A DNA stretch of 64,000 nt from Oceanisphaera marina (GCF_014643915.1 NZ_BMKE01000009.1:1-64000); one strand, 5' to 3'. Positions 50,264 to 59,975 are shown, counted from the first letter of the stretch. A program made the numbers and translations. The notes: generated by a model from the letters alone, not told the origin.

Positions 50264-52258
50264 ATGTACCAACCCCGAATTCGCCTGCTGTTTCGCCTGC
50301 TCTGGGTACAAATAGCATGGCTGACACTGATTTTACTGGGTGCTCGCTACCTCATGTTTCAGCAGTTTACCGACCCCCAGATGCTGGCTGAACGGGCTGA
50401 TGATGTCCGGCGCATGTGGATAACCGGGATCAGGTATGATTTACGCATTGCCGGCATGGCATTGGCACCCTTGTTACTGACCGGTTTATTGCTAGCTGCC
50501 TGGCATAACGGCTGGCAAGTCTGGCGGCGCCTGGTTCCTTTCTTTATCGCACTGATCAGCCTTATCGTGGCGGCGGCGGCCATCGGTAATTTCTATTATT
50601 ACCAAACCTATCATCATCATTTTGACGTGTTCGCCTTTGGGCTGTTTGAAGATGATACCACAGCGGTGCTGGCCAATATGGGCCAGGACTATCCAGTATT
50701 GGAAGCCAGCCTGGCCGCCTTGCTGGCAGCCCTACTACCCAGCCTGCAGGCTCGGTTCCAGTTGCGCTCGGTGCCGGCCAAACGCTCTTGGCCCTGGTCG
50801 CTGTTTGTGGTGTATTGCCTAGTTGGTATCAGCATCGTATTTGTGTTTGCCCGTGGCAGCATAGGCACCTTTCCACTGCGCCGTGGCAATGCTCAGGTTT
50901 CCGAATTAACGGTGCTGAACCAACTCACGCCCAATGCACTGATGGCGCTGGACTGGGCCAGAAAAGATAAAAAAAGAGACGTCGCCTTTACACCTGCCAG
51001 TATTGAACAGGGCCAACAGCTGCTGCAGACGTTGCATTTTTCTTCTATTGATAACCAGACTCCAGCCAACGATTATCTGGCTCGGCATAAACCCCATGTG
51101 GTGATGGCGCTGATGGAAAGTCTGGGCAGCAACATGCTGGCGTTTGATCAACAAGGTGATAATGACCTGCTGGGCCGGCTGCGCCCCCACTTTGCTCAAG
51201 ACTTTTTGTTCAAACGGTTTCTATCGCAAGACAATGGCACCGCACCTTCGCTGGCCGCCCTGTTTTTCAACAGTCCGGTACAGAATATCAGTCATTCTTC
51301 CGCCCAGCATGTCGATCTGGATACCCCCTTCGATATCTACAAGAAAGCCGGTTATCGCATTATTTTCATCTCTCCCGGCAACATGATGTGGCGTAACCTG
51401 GTGAATTATCTGCCGTTGCAGGGGGTGGACAAGGTTTACGATCAGAATTCACTCTTGCAGCGTTACCCAGAAGCAGAGCAATTCATGACCGACTGGGGGC
51501 TGCCAGATGAATATGCCTATCGCCTGGCCGAAACCCTGCTGGCCGAAGCCGAGACGGATCAGCCGCTGTTTATCAGCATCTTAAGCGTGACCAATCATCC
51601 GCCCTACGTCACCCCCAATACCTACCGCCCGCAGCCCGTGGCCGTGACGGCGAAATACCGGCAACACATTGAAGACGGCGCCATTGAGCCACACAACATT
51701 TTAACCACCTTCCAGTATGCGGCGGATGCACTGGGTGGCTTTATCGACCATATCAAAGGCTCGCCTCTGGCGCAGCGCACCCTGATTGCCGCGAGCGGCG
51801 ATCATCAAATGCGCCGCGTGAAGGCGTTTTATCCCGATGAACAGGTGCTGGATCGGGGAGTGCCTTTTTATCTCTATGTGCCGGAGGCCATTCTGGCGCA
51901 CAGTAACTGGCATTTTGATCCGCAACGCGTGGGATCCCACAAAGATATCATGCCCACCTTGTATCATTACAGTCTGTCGCAACAGCCTTACTTGGCGTTA
52001 GGCGGACGTAACATACTGGCTCCTGTTGACGACCCGGCACGGGCCTTTGGTTACAACGTACTGCTATGGATTGATCAGGAAGGGGGGTATGTCTTGAACA
52101 AGCAGCCGGTGTTTTACCCCTGGCAACAAGGCGAAGCGCTGCTGTTAGACAATGAGCTCAGTCAGCCGGTGACCGCCAAGCAGGCGGCGCGCCTTGCTGC
52201 TTATCCGCAGCTGTTGCGCTGGCACATTAATCAGCAAGTAAAAGGCAGTACGCCTTAA
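50264..52258 (+). CDS. Membrane sulfatase-fold transferase, LTA-synthase/OpgB-like
   Basis: The 664-residue product has about five N-terminal membrane helices (to about residue 200) and a periplasmic alkaline-phosphatase/sulfatase domain. Likely metal and catalytic residues are Glu285 in MESLGSN, the nucleophile Thr326 in NGTAPSL, His445 in TNHPPY, and Asp513-His514 in GDHQ. This layout is shared by lipoteichoic acid synthases, the phosphoglycerol transferase OpgB and related enzymes of Gram-negative bacteria. It probably transfers a phospholipid head group to a periplasmic or envelope glycan; the acceptor is unknown. It stands alone between a terminator and cheV. Confidence 0.82.
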   Translation: MYQPRIRLLFRLLWVQIAWLTLILLGARYLMFQQFTDPQMLAERADDVRRMWITGIRYDLRIAGMALAPLLLTGLLLAAWHNGWQVWRRLVPFFIALISLIVAAAAIGNFYYYQTYHHHFDVFAFGLFEDDTTAVLANMGQDYPVLEASLAALLAALLPSLQARFQLRSVPAKRSWPWSLFVVYCLVGISIVFVFARGSIGTFPLRRGNAQVSELTVLNQLTPNALMALDWARKDKKRDVAFTPASIEQGQQLLQTLHFSSIDNQTPANDYLARHKPHVVMALMESLGSNMLAFDQQGDNDLLGRLRPHFAQDFLFKRFLSQDNGTAPSLAALFFNSPVQNISHSSAQHVDLDTPFDIYKKAGYRIIFISPGNMMWRNLVNYLPLQGVDKVYDQNSLLQRYPEAEQFMTDWGLPDEYAYRLAETLLAEAETDQPLFISILSVTNHPPYVTPNTYRPQPVAVTAKYRQHIEDGAIEPHNILTTFQYAADALGGFIDHIKGSPLAQRTLIAASGDHQMRRVKAFYPDEQVLDRGVPFYLYVPEAILAHSNWHFDPQRVGSHKDIMPTLYHYSLSQQPYLALGGRNILAPVDDPARAFGYNVLLWIDQEGGYVLNKQPVFYPWQQGEALLLDNELSQPVTAKQAARLAAYPQLLRWHINQQVKGSTP

Positions 52259-52518
52259 GCGACACGAACAAAAGGGTTCGCGATAAGCGACCGTCTGGCA
52301 GCAGTATCAGTCATCTGTCTGAGCTCGCCGCCAATCCGATTTCATAAAGTGTTATTCAAGCTGGTAAAGTCGGCCACGGGTTGGCCCTTGCGTAAAAAAA
52401 TAAAAGGTTAGCGCGGCTCTACTGACGGCTAAACGTATTTAACTCGAACAAGATGTCACCGCGTAAGGTCACCAGACCCTGGGTATCCATTTTGCCAATT
52501 AAAAGGGTATGAGAATGT

Positions 52519-53418
52519 ATGAGTAAACATCCCAAGCAACTGCAAAAGCTGTTGTTGTTCCAGCTGGCAGGCCAACGTTTGTTTGCCTTGGGCACACTGA
52601 AAATTCGCGAAATCATGCCACTTCCCCGGTTAACCCGACTGCCCAGCAGTCAGCACACTGTGATTGGCACGGCCACCTTTCGCGGCGCAGCTGTCCCTGT
52701 TATCGATATGGCCGCCGCCATAGGCTACCCGCCGCTGACGGGTGAAGATCGTGCCAACGCGTCGGTCATAGTGACCGATGTACATCGCAAAGAAATCGGA
52801 TTTCTGGTACGTAACGTACAGCGTATCGTTGAAACCGACTGGAAAGAAGTATCCCCCCCGCCCAAGGCGCTGGGCAGAAATGCCTTTATTACCGGGCTGG
52901 TGAACATAGACGAACAGCTGGTTCAGCTATTGGATTTGGAACTGCTGCTGGCCAGGGTCTATCCGGAATCTCTACGCAGCCAGGATGTACTGTTGAATGA
53001 TATGGAAGTTGAAACCCTGCGCGGATTATCCATTTTGCTGGTAGATGACTCGGTCGTTGCCCGAAAACAGCTGTGCGATGTGCTTGATCGTAAAAACATC
53101 GATTATCAGGTCACTCACGATGGTAACGATGCCTTGGCACGCATGATCACCGCCAATGACAACGGTAATCCCATCGATATTTTGGTGAGTGATATTGAAA
53201 TGCCGGGGCTGGATGGATACGAGCTGGCGTTTCAGGTGCGTAACAACGCTCGACTGCATCAACCCTGGATTATCCTGCACTCATCGTTAAGCAGCGAGAT
53301 GAGCCTCAGCTATGCCGAACAGGTGGGCGCCAACCGGGCGTTAACCAAATTCGATGCCCACGAATTGTTACACACCATGCTGGCCGCCGCAGCCGGACGA
53401 AAAAAGCAGCAAGAGTAA
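52519..53418 (+). CDS. cheV: Chemotaxis coupling protein CheV
   Basis: CheV combines a CheW-like coupling domain (about residues 8-160) with a receiver domain (about 170-295), linking chemoreceptors to CheA with adjustable output. The receiver has the acid pair Asp176-Asp177, phosphoacceptor Asp225 in VSDIEMPG, and the conserved Lys277. No other chemotaxis gene is nearby, so it acts with a distant che cluster. The 260-bp gap upstream shows no clear sigma-28 promoter. A dispersed repeat starts 2 bp after the stop. Confidence 0.93.
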   Translation: MSKHPKQLQKLLLFQLAGQRLFALGTLKIREIMPLPRLTRLPSSQHTVIGTATFRGAAVPVIDMAAAIGYPPLTGEDRANASVIVTDVHRKEIGFLVRNVQRIVETDWKEVSPPPKALGRNAFITGLVNIDEQLVQLLDLELLLARVYPESLRSQDVLLNDMEVETLRGLSILLVDDSVVARKQLCDVLDRKNIDYQVTHDGNDALARMITANDNGNPIDILVSDIEMPGLDGYELAFQVRNNARLHQPWIILHSSLSSEMSLSYAEQVGANRALTKFDAHELLHTMLAAAAGRKKQQE

Positions 53419-53419
53419 C

Positions 53420-53534
53420 GTGTGAAGAGCAAAGGGGAAAGAGTGAAGAGGACGAACCTAAAACTGACACAATTTCTTTGAAGTAACTGTGTCCTAGTTT
53501 GTTCCCTTCACCCTTTACACATCACCCGTTACAG
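53420..53534. repeat. Dispersed intergenic repeat, copy 4 (inverted pair)
   Basis: A forward arm GTGTGAAGAGCAAAGGGGAA (53420-53439, continuing AGAGTGAAGAGGACGAAC) and an inverted arm (53499-53534; minus strand GTAACGGGTGATGTGTAAAG then GGTGAAGGGAACAA) flank about 40 bp. It fills the gap between the convergent cheV and pyrE. Confidence 0.75.
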
Positions 53535-53544
53535 TATTTGCTAG

Positions 53545-54186
53545 TTAAATGCCGTATTGCTGACGATACGCCTGAACTTGTTCAAGGTGCTTAACCATGG
53601 CCGGCTGTTCACCTAAATACTCGACCAGATCAGCCAGGGTAATAATGGCGGTCACCTCGGCGTTGTAATCGCGTTCCACTTCCTGAATGGCCGACAGCTC
53701 GCCCTTGCCCTTTTCCTGGCGATCCAGTGCAATCAGCACTCCAGCCAGTTCAGCACCGTTGGCCTGAATAATATCCATCGACTCACGAATCGCCGTGCCG
53801 GCGGTGATCACATCGTCCACCAGCATGATACGCCCCTGCAGGGGGCTGCCGACCAGATTGCCACCTTCACCGTGATCTTTGGCTTCTTTACGGTTAAAAC
53901 AGTAGGGCACGTCCTGATCGTGTACTTCGGCCAGCTGCACTGCCGTGGCGCTGGCAATGGGAATGCCTTTATAAGCCGGGCCAAACAGTACGTCATACTG
54001 CACATTGGCATCAACCAGAGCGGCGGCATAAAACCGGCCCAAACGCGCCAGATCACGGCCACTGTTAAACAAGCCGGCATTGAAGAAGTAAGGACTGCTA
54101 CGGCCCGACTTAAGAGTGAATTCGCCAAATTTAAGCACTTCTTTGGCCATGGCAAATTCAATAAACTCACGCTGATAGGCTTTCAT
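53545..54186 (-). CDS. pyrE: Orotate phosphoribosyltransferase
   Basis: PyrE converts orotate and PRPP to orotidine monophosphate in pyrimidine synthesis. The 213 residues equal E. coli. The start [20 protein letters not shown] and the PRPP-binding motif [12 protein letters not shown] (near residue 120) are diagnostic, along with the flexible loop [11 protein letters not shown]. It lies downstream of rph in the same direction, but the 264-bp gap contains a dispersed repeat rather than the short E. coli rph-pyrE attenuator spacing. Confidence 0.97.
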   Translation of the reverse strand: MKAYQREFIEFAMAKEVLKFGEFTLKSGRSSPYFFNAGLFNSGRDLARLGRFYAAALVDANVQYDVLFGPAYKGIPIASATAVQLAEVHDQDVPYCFNRKEAKDHGEGGNLVGSPLQGRIMLVDDVITAGTAIRESMDIIQANGAELAGVLIALDRQEKGKGELSAIQEVERDYNAEVTAIITLADLVEYLGEQPAMVKHLEQVQAYRQQYGI

Positions 54187-54248
54187 CAATTTTTCTCTCA
54201 ATTATTTAGCCAGTGTCTCATACGACCATCACGGGCTTTAAACATTAG

Positions 54249-54434
54249 GTGAAGAGTAAAGGGTAAAAAGGACAAACCCTAATCAAACCCAAAACCTGTT
54301 TTTGCCACGGAATCCACGGACGAACACGGACCAAGAGCGAGATACTTATCTTTAATCATCTCTTATCAAGCCAACGTTCTTTTCGGTTTTAATCTTAATT
54401 TTTCCGTGGGTTTCGTGGATTCCGTGGCGAATAA
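54249..54434. repeat. Dispersed intergenic repeat, copy 5
   Basis: It begins with GTGAAGAGTAAAGGGTAAAA (54249-54268) and continues with a perfect 15-bp inverted repeat: GCCACGGAATCCACG at 54304-54318 and its complement at 54414-54428, extended on both sides by CACGGA-like units. It fills most of the gap between rph and pyrE. Confidence 0.8.
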
Positions 54435-54450
54435 ATCTTTAGTCTTATCG

Positions 54451-55182
54451 TTAACTTATCGCTGGCCCAATCGCCTGACGCTGATGAGCCACCAACTCGT
54501 CAATGGACTTGCGAGCCAGAGCCAGCATGGCCAGCAACTGCTCATGAGTAAAAGGGGCCGCTTCTGCCGTGCCCTGCACTTCAATCATGTGGCCTTCGGC
54601 AGTCATGACCACGTTCATGTCGGTTTCGGCAGTGGAGTCTTCGGTGTATTCCAGATCCGATACCGCCAGACCGTCTACCATGCCTACCGAAATAGCGGCG
54701 ACCAGGGTTTTCAATGGATTGGTTTTGATCATGCCCTGCTCTTGCATCCAGCTGATGGCGTGGGCCAAGGCCACACAGGCACCGGTAATGGCCGCGGTGC
54801 GGGTGCCGCCGTCGGCCTGGATCACGTCGCAATCCACGGTAATGGTGTATTCACCCAGCTTGTTCAAATCCATGGCGGCGCGCAGCGAACGACCGATCAG
54901 ACGCTGAATTTCCATGGTACGACCGCCCTGCTTGCCCTTGGCGGCCTCACGATGCATACGGCTGTGCGTGGAACGGGGCAACATGCCATATTCTGCGGTC
55001 ACCCAGCCCTGGCCTTTACCGCGTAAAAAACGGGGCACGCCTTTTTCTACCGAGGCGGTACACAACACCTTGGTGTGGCCAAACTCGACCAGCACAGAGC
55101 CTTCGGCATGACGGGTATAATTAGAAGTAATGGTAACGGGTCGGATTTCATCAACCGCGCGGCCGCAGGCTCGTGTAGACAT
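54451..55182 (-). CDS. rph: Ribonuclease PH
   Basis: RNase PH is a phosphate-dependent 3'-5' exoribonuclease trimming tRNA precursors. The ATG at 55182 gives 243 residues starting [18 protein letters not shown]; the upstream open frame is not conserved. It has the family blocks [32 protein letters not shown] and the active-site [16 protein letters not shown], and is not frameshifted as in E. coli K-12. It is divergent from yicC, the standard arrangement. Confidence 0.97.
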   Translation of the reverse strand: MSTRACGRAVDEIRPVTITSNYTRHAEGSVLVEFGHTKVLCTASVEKGVPRFLRGKGQGWVTAEYGMLPRSTHSRMHREAAKGKQGGRTMEIQRLIGRSLRAAMDLNKLGEYTITVDCDVIQADGGTRTAAITGACVALAHAISWMQEQGMIKTNPLKTLVAAISVGMVDGLAVSDLEYTEDSTAETDMNVVMTAEGHMIEVQGTAEAAPFTHEQLLAMLALARKSIDELVAHQRQAIGPAIS

Positions 55183-55338
55183 GGCATTCTCCAATAGGGG
55201 TAAAATCGTGCCGCCCGGCGGGCGAAACGCCGCCATTATAAAGAAACTGCCCGCCCATTGCATGCGGCCAACCATTGGCGCTTGCCTGTGGCTGTGTCAA
55301 ACTCGGGCTATTAATGGGCAACACACATCGAGAGCCAC

Positions 55339-56202
55339 ATGATCCACAGCATGACCGCCTATGCGCGACAAGAATTCAAACAAGACTGGGGTACCGCCGT
55401 CTGGGAAATTCGCTCCGTCAACCAGCGCTACCTGGAAACCTACACACGTTTACCCGAACAGTTTCGCAGCCTGGAGCCTTTGGTTCGCGAAAAACTGCGC
55501 GCGCGCCTGCAACGCGGCAAGGTGGAGTGTGGCCTGCGTTTTGAGAGCAACCTGGCCAACCAGGGCCAGCTGCAAATCAATAAATCACTTGCCCAGCAGC
55601 TGATTGCAGGTGCCGACTGGGTCATGGAAGAAGCCGGCCAGGGGTCGCTGAATCCGGTAGATATTTTACGCTGGCCAGGCGTGATGGAAGCCCAGGCCCA
55701 GGATATGGATGCCTTGAGCAACCAACTGATTGCCTGTCTGGACAAGGTCATCGATGATTTTCTGGCGGCCCGCGCCAGCGAAGGTGAAAAGCTGAAAGAG
55801 CTGATTGAGCTGCGCCTGGCGGGTATCGAGCAAGAAGTGGACAAGGTTAAAACCGAGATGCCGGCCATTATGGCCTGGCAGCGCCAACGCCTGCAGGACC
55901 GCTTTGAAGAAGCCAAAATTGAACTCGAACCCCAGCGTCTGGAGCAGGAAATGGTTTTGCTGGCACAAAAAGTCGACGTGGCCGAAGAGCTGGATCGCCT
56001 GGTCACCCACATTGGCGAAACCCGCAAGATCCTGAAAAAAGGCGGCGCCTGTGGCCGGCGTCTGGATTTCATGATGCAGGAGTTCAATCGCGAGTCCAAT
56101 ACCCTGGGCTCCAAGTCGATCAGCACCGACATCACCAACTCCGCGGTCGAGCTGAAGGTACTGATCGAGCAGATGCGAGAACAAATTCAAAACATCGAAT
56201 AG
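55339..56202 (+). CDS. yicC: YicC-family endoribonuclease
   Basis: YicC is a conserved hexameric protein reported to act as an endoribonuclease on small RNAs. The 287-residue product matches E. coli in length. It starts MIHSMTAYARQEF and ends with ELKVLIEQMREQIQNIE; both ends are strongly conserved, with two YicC-like domains. Its 3' end forms the left border of the genomic island described below, and the reading frame has remained intact. Confidence 0.96.
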   Translation: MIHSMTAYARQEFKQDWGTAVWEIRSVNQRYLETYTRLPEQFRSLEPLVREKLRARLQRGKVECGLRFESNLANQGQLQINKSLAQQLIAGADWVMEEAGQGSLNPVDILRWPGVMEAQAQDMDALSNQLIACLDKVIDDFLAARASEGEKLKELIELRLAGIEQEVDKVKTEMPAIMAWQRQRLQDRFEEAKIELEPQRLEQEMVLLAQKVDVAEELDRLVTHIGETRKILKKGGACGRRLDFMMQEFNRESNTLGSKSISTDITNSAVELKVLIEQMREQIQNIE

Positions 56203-56517
56203 TTTTTTCACCCGTCCAAGAATGTCTTAGAAGCCCTGTTATTTGCTTGTAAATACAGGGCTTTTTTATTTTTCCCGTCCAAATCGGTTTGCAGATGTCC
56301 GTTACCAACTACCTGTTTAGTGGTGGGCAGAATGGTGGGCAGCCCCCTCATTTTGGCTCAATAAGCGTTTTGCGGTGAGCAAATTGGTGGGCAGTAAGTT
56401 ACCCAATTTTCGCATTTAACTCGCCACCACAACAGGTTAGCTGCTGATTCAATAAGCAAATCGGTGGTGGGCAGCCATTATTGCCCCCTCCATTATTTCA
56501 GCAACTATGGAGTAAAC
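56203..56517. other. Island left border with four TGGTGGGCAG repeats
   Basis: This 315-bp non-coding stretch holds the yicC terminator and then four direct copies of TGGTGGGCAG at 56321-56330, 56333-56342, 56385-56394 and 56465-56474. Two of them follow similar segments with TCAATAAGC. Their place just upstream of the integrase suggests arm-type integrase or excisionase sites or an operator for int; that role is inference. The attL core itself is expected at the yicC 3' end but cannot be defined without attR. Confidence 0.6.
56231..56268 (+). terminator. Terminator downstream of yicC
   Basis: AAGCCCTGT (56231-56239) pairs with ACAGGGCTT (56255-56263), with a further ATTT/AAAT extension and a run of T after the stem. 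It ends the yicC transcript just inside the island border. Confidence 0.88.
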
Positions 56518-57768
56518 ATGGGAAAACTCACAGCAAAACAGGTTATTGCATACAGCAAAGCCGACCCAAAAAAATATTCAGATGGTGAAGGGTTATACTT
56601 TTGCGTCCGCAAACAAGGCTCGCCTTATTGGATGATCCGCTACACCACAGCCAAAGGAAGACGAGAAGCAACCTTGGGGCAATTTCCTTTAATGTCGTTG
56701 GCAGACGCTCGAATTGCCGCTGCTTATTTTCGAAAAGAAGTACGTGACGGCATAGATCCTCTTCTAGAAAAACAGAAAATCGAGTTACCTGACATTGAAA
56801 CCGTAGATCAACTGTTCCATGACTGGTATCGAACCGATCTGAGTAGACGACTGAAGCATCCCAAGATTCCGTATCGGGTTTACACCAAAGACATAAGCCC
56901 TGTCATTGGCATTAAGTGTATTGCTGAGGTAACTGCACGTGACGTGCGCGAAGTATTAGAGCGCATTCGAGAAAGTAACCGCCCTACCATTGCCAACGAT
57001 ACCTTGATGTACATGAAGCAGCTGTTTCGACATGCGATAAAGCTCGACTTAACGCTGAACAACCCCGCCGCAGCCTTTACCGTGGACGATGCCGGTGGCG
57101 TGGAGTCCAGTAAAGACAGGATGCTTAGCAAAGAGGAAATTCACTACGCCTTTAGTGTGTTTCATACCCATATCAATAGCTTTGGCCGCGACAATTACCT
57201 CGCTTGCTGCCTGTTTTTGGTATTGGGCGTGCGCAAAAGCGAACTTTGCGAAGCCATGTGGCGTGAAATGGATTTAACCACAGGCGTGTGGGATCTGCCC
57301 AAAGAACGCAGCAAAACCGGCGTGCCAATTAGCATCCCTTTACCGCGCCAAGCCATTGCCTGGTTTAACGAGTTGCAAATCCGCGCTTGTGGCTCGCCTT
57401 ATGTTTTCCCTGCCAGACGAGCAAGCCATCGTCCACATATGGGGCCAGATACACTGAACCGTGCCATTTCTAAACTCTTTGGTCGCGAGCCAGGGCGCAA
57501 AAAACAGCCACCCAATAAAATGGGTAAACTTGAACACTTCACCGTACACGATTTACGCCGTACCTTTCGCAGCCTTGCCGCCTCTTTAGGCATTGCAGGC
57601 AACGTGGCCGAACGCTGTCTTAACCATAAGCTAAAAGGCGTTGAGGGTATCTACGACCGCCACGATTACTTTGAAGAGCGCCGTATTGCCCATCAAACCG
57701 TGGCTGATGTGATCGAACCGCTGGTGAACTTTGAGCACCCTTCACAGCACAACACAGGAGGGCATTAA
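56518..57768 (+). CDS. int: Tyrosine-type site-specific integrase
   Basis: This 416-residue integrase inserts and excises the island. It has an N-terminal arm-binding domain of the DUF4102 type (residues 1-85), a core-binding SAM-like domain (about 95-195) and the catalytic domain. Catalytic residues are Arg239 in GVRKSEL, His344 and Arg347 in HDLRRTF, His370 in LNHK and nucleophile Tyr379 in GIYDRH. The ATG at 56518 has GGAG 6 nt upstream. It lies just beyond yicC in the same direction, the layout of islands that target the yicC 3' end. Confidence 0.95.
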   Translation: MGKLTAKQVIAYSKADPKKYSDGEGLYFCVRKQGSPYWMIRYTTAKGRREATLGQFPLMSLADARIAAAYFRKEVRDGIDPLLEKQKIELPDIETVDQLFHDWYRTDLSRRLKHPKIPYRVYTKDISPVIGIKCIAEVTARDVREVLERIRESNRPTIANDTLMYMKQLFRHAIKLDLTLNNPAAAFTVDDAGGVESSKDRMLSKEEIHYAFSVFHTHINSFGRDNYLACCLFLVLGVRKSELCEAMWREMDLTTGVWDLPKERSKTGVPISIPLPRQAIAWFNELQIRACGSPYVFPARRASHRPHMGPDTLNRAISKLFGREPGRKKQPPNKMGKLEHFTVHDLRRTFRSLAASLGIAGNVAERCLNHKLKGVEGIYDRHDYFEERRIAHQTVADVIEPLVNFEHPSQHNTGGH

Positions 57769-57769
57769 C

Positions 57770-58108
57770 ATGCAATTTATGATGCGACTCGCCCCCATTA
57801 CCTTTCCAATAGCCATGCTAGCAGGCCTTGGCTGGTGTATTGGCATTGCCCTACTCGAACAGTCTCATGGCATAGGCTACGCACTTACTCGATATTGCCT
57901 GACTACATTGGTGGTACTCGCCCCTTGGCTTTCGCTAAAACTCACGTTCTACGTGATTGTCAGCCTAGGACGCAAACTGGGGCTCATCCCGCCTACACGC
58001 CCAACGTACAGCCTAGATTATGAAGAATCACTCTATTGGTTCAGAGTATTGGCCTTCTTCGATGGCAAACGCAGCCGCATGCCGAAAAAGCCCATCAGGC
58101 GAAACTAA
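57770..58108 (+). CDS. Small island membrane protein after the integrase
   Basis: The function is not recognised. The 112-residue product has two probable membrane helices (about 9-30 and 45-66) and a basic C-terminal half ending RMPKKPIRRN. The ATG is 1 bp after the int stop and has a strong GGAGG site 8 nt upstream, within the end of int, so it is co-translated with the integrase. It ends shortly before the first of two long direct repeats. Confidence 0.7.
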   Translation: MQFMMRLAPITFPIAMLAGLGWCIGIALLEQSHGIGYALTRYCLTTLVVLAPWLSLKLTFYVIVSLGRKLGLIPPTRPTYSLDYEESLYWFRVLAFFDGKRSRMPKKPIRRN

Positions 58109-58123
58109 CAAACTCCCCCATTT

Positions 58124-58231
58124 GCTCACTTACCGTGGGCAGTTGGGACAGTGGGGCAACACTTGATATACAAGCTTTAGAAGATGAACAAAAGTAATTT
58201 GAGCCGCCCCAAGGGATGGGGCAATCAGGGC
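58124..58231 (+). repeat. Long direct repeat, copy A, left of hipBA
   Basis: This 108-bp stretch is about 85% identical to 59992-60100 in the same orientation. Matching segments include GCTCACTTAC, GTGGGCAGTT, TGGGGCA, ACTTGATA and AGCTTTAGAAGATG. It contains a small hairpin, GCCCC-AAGGGAT-GGGGC. Together with copy B it brackets the hipBA module. Confidence 0.85.
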
Positions 58232-58306
58232 TTGGATTAACAAAACAAGCCACCAAACATCAATATGACTGACGCCTCTGCATTTTTGTACGCGTCGGTT
58301 CTCATT

Positions 58307-59536
58307 TTAGCGTAGCGGTATGCTTCGCAAATGTGTTTCGATTGCTTCAATCATCGACTTGGTAAGTGGTAAATGCGCTTTTTCTTTCGCCCAGATTTCA
58401 TGAAAGCCTGCTACAGTTTGCTTTGCAGTATCTAACACCAATTTTTCTGGCAACATGGCTTTAGCGGCTAAGTGTGATAACTCATCCAGCGTGAAATCAC
58501 TGAATTTCTTGCTACGGCTAACCTTTAACGACGCACTATCATCGGGGATATAGGGAATGGTCGAAACAAAGTCATAAGCGGGCGCAATGGATGCCGTGCG
58601 CTTGTCTTTGTAAATCACAGACCAATTCTTCAAATGCATATCGGCATTGCCAATTAACGTATTGAACACCAATCTGCGTGTAAATTCTGCGATGTCCTCG
58701 TCTTGACCTTCGATGCCGATAACCTGAGCAATATTGCGCATACTCGCTTTTTTGTATTTATCTTGAGGATAGACACCAAACACTTGTGCAAAATCTTCAA
58801 TGTGTACGGCTTGATCATCTGCACGATCAAAGCGCTTAATCACAAACGCCTGAGCATTTTTAAAAGCATCACCAAATTTACCAATACCCTCTGGGATATT
58901 AGCAATCTGGTTAATGGGGAGTAGCCGCGTTTCTGGTACATCCATTCCCAACATGCGAGCCAATTCCATCATCGAATATTCATTTTCTGGCACTGCGTCA
59001 AATCGAGACGACGGCAACTTCACAATCCAAGAGCCACCTTTACCGGTTGCTGGGATGGTCAAACCGCCGTTTGCTTGTTGTACGGCTGAAAACTTCAACT
59101 GCACACCCGCCAATGAAAAACGCATTGGCGATTCAATTTTCGTTTTATCGTCAATACCTTGATGCACATTAGGTGGTAAGGCTTCACCATCCGCTGGTTC
59201 AACCGTGATCGCGCCTGCTAAATCCTGCCCTAGCACCCACAATAGAAAAAATTCTCGCGCGGGGTTCACTCCGGCACGCTCTGCCAGGTAATTCCGCATC
59301 GTTTCTTCTGGTAAAAGGTTGGAGAAAAACGGGGTTAACTTGGTTTGGGTCGGTTTGAAGTTAGTCAGTAAGCCACCCAGTGCATCTTTAAAACCCAGCC
59401 CTAACACGGGCCGCGATTCGTCATGAATGTACGAATCCATAAATGCAAAAAGCGTTCTGTCATTGCCCACGTTGGTGATCGTTGCGATGGGCTCACCGTA
59501 GAGCAACACGTTGAGCGTAGAAACATGATTAGTCAT
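58307..59536 (-). CDS. hipA: HipA-family serine/threonine kinase toxin
   Basis: HipA toxins phosphorylate a glutamyl-tRNA synthetase or similar target, stopping growth and producing persistence. The 409-residue product has the N-terminal HipA_N domain (about 1-110) with the loop GFKDALGGLLTNF, the P-loop-like SLAGVQLKFSA near residue 140, the catalytic Asp299 and Asn304 in NADMHLKN, and the metal-binding Asp322 in PAYDF. It overlaps hipB by 8 bp and is translated after it, as is usual. All core kinase residues seem intact. Confidence 0.93.
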   Translation of the reverse strand: MTNHVSTLNVLLYGEPIATITNVGNDRTLFAFMDSYIHDESRPVLGLGFKDALGGLLTNFKPTQTKLTPFFSNLLPEETMRNYLAERAGVNPAREFFLLWVLGQDLAGAITVEPADGEALPPNVHQGIDDKTKIESPMRFSLAGVQLKFSAVQQANGGLTIPATGKGGSWIVKLPSSRFDAVPENEYSMMELARMLGMDVPETRLLPINQIANIPEGIGKFGDAFKNAQAFVIKRFDRADDQAVHIEDFAQVFGVYPQDKYKKASMRNIAQVIGIEGQDEDIAEFTRRLVFNTLIGNADMHLKNWSVIYKDKRTASIAPAYDFVSTIPYIPDDSASLKVSRSKKFSDFTLDELSHLAAKAMLPEKLVLDTAKQTVAGFHEIWAKEKAHLPLTKSMIEAIETHLRSIPLR

Positions 59537-59849
59537 CGTCGTCTTCCCCTAACTGATATGCCGGTGACATCTGCTCAGCTTCATCGCTGATACCGTTAAT
59601 ACCTTGGCTGCTTCGAATGATCGACTTGATGGCAGGAACTGACTTTTTAGGCGCAACCAATAGCTCTAGGTCGAGTACACGGGCAAGTGCAATTAAACTG
59701 GATATTCTTAAATCAACACCGCCAGACTCGATTTTCGAAATATGGCTTTGCGGTACACCCGACCGTGCGCTTAACTCTCTTTGGCTAAACCCCTTGCGTA
59801 CCCGAGCTTCTCGAAGACTTTCTAGTATCTGCGATGTTACATAGCTCAT
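59529..59849 (-). CDS. hipB: HipB-type antitoxin and repressor
   Basis: The 106-residue product has an Xre helix-turn-helix (about residues 10-65) with FSQRELSARSG and PQSHISKIESG, which binds operators upstream of the operon, and an acidic, flexible C-terminal tail ending GEDDDD that may neutralise HipA or mark the protein for proteolysis. It precedes hipA with an 8-bp overlap. A 22-bp perfect inverted repeat lies 79-126 bp upstream. Confidence 0.92.
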   Translation of the reverse strand: MSYVTSQILESLREARVRKGFSQRELSARSGVPQSHISKIESGGVDLRISSLIALARVLDLELLVAPKKSVPAIKSIIRSSQGINGISDEAEQMSPAYQLGEDDDD

Positions 59850-59927
59850 TACGATAGGCCTTAATGCATCATTTGATAAAAATTATATATAAAAACATAT
59901 CACCGTAATCCCACAAACACAAGAATG

Positions 59928-59975
59928 ATCAGCTATTACATATCAAAAATCGCTTTTTGATATGTAATAGCTGAT
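59928..59975. promoter_or_regulatory. Perfect 22-bp inverted repeat upstream of hipB
   Basis: The left arm (59928-59949, starting ATCAGCTATTACATATC) and right arm (59954-59975) are exact complements around a TCGC loop. It could be a HipB operator (it contains TATC and GATA half-sites) or a symmetric terminator with A- and T-rich stem base separating hipBA from higBA. Which of these applies cannot be decided from sequence. Confidence 0.7.

Noticed and set aside
52259-52518. Sigma-28 flagellar promoter before cheV
   Set aside because: TAAAG-like words occur but no properly spaced GCCGATAA partner was found.
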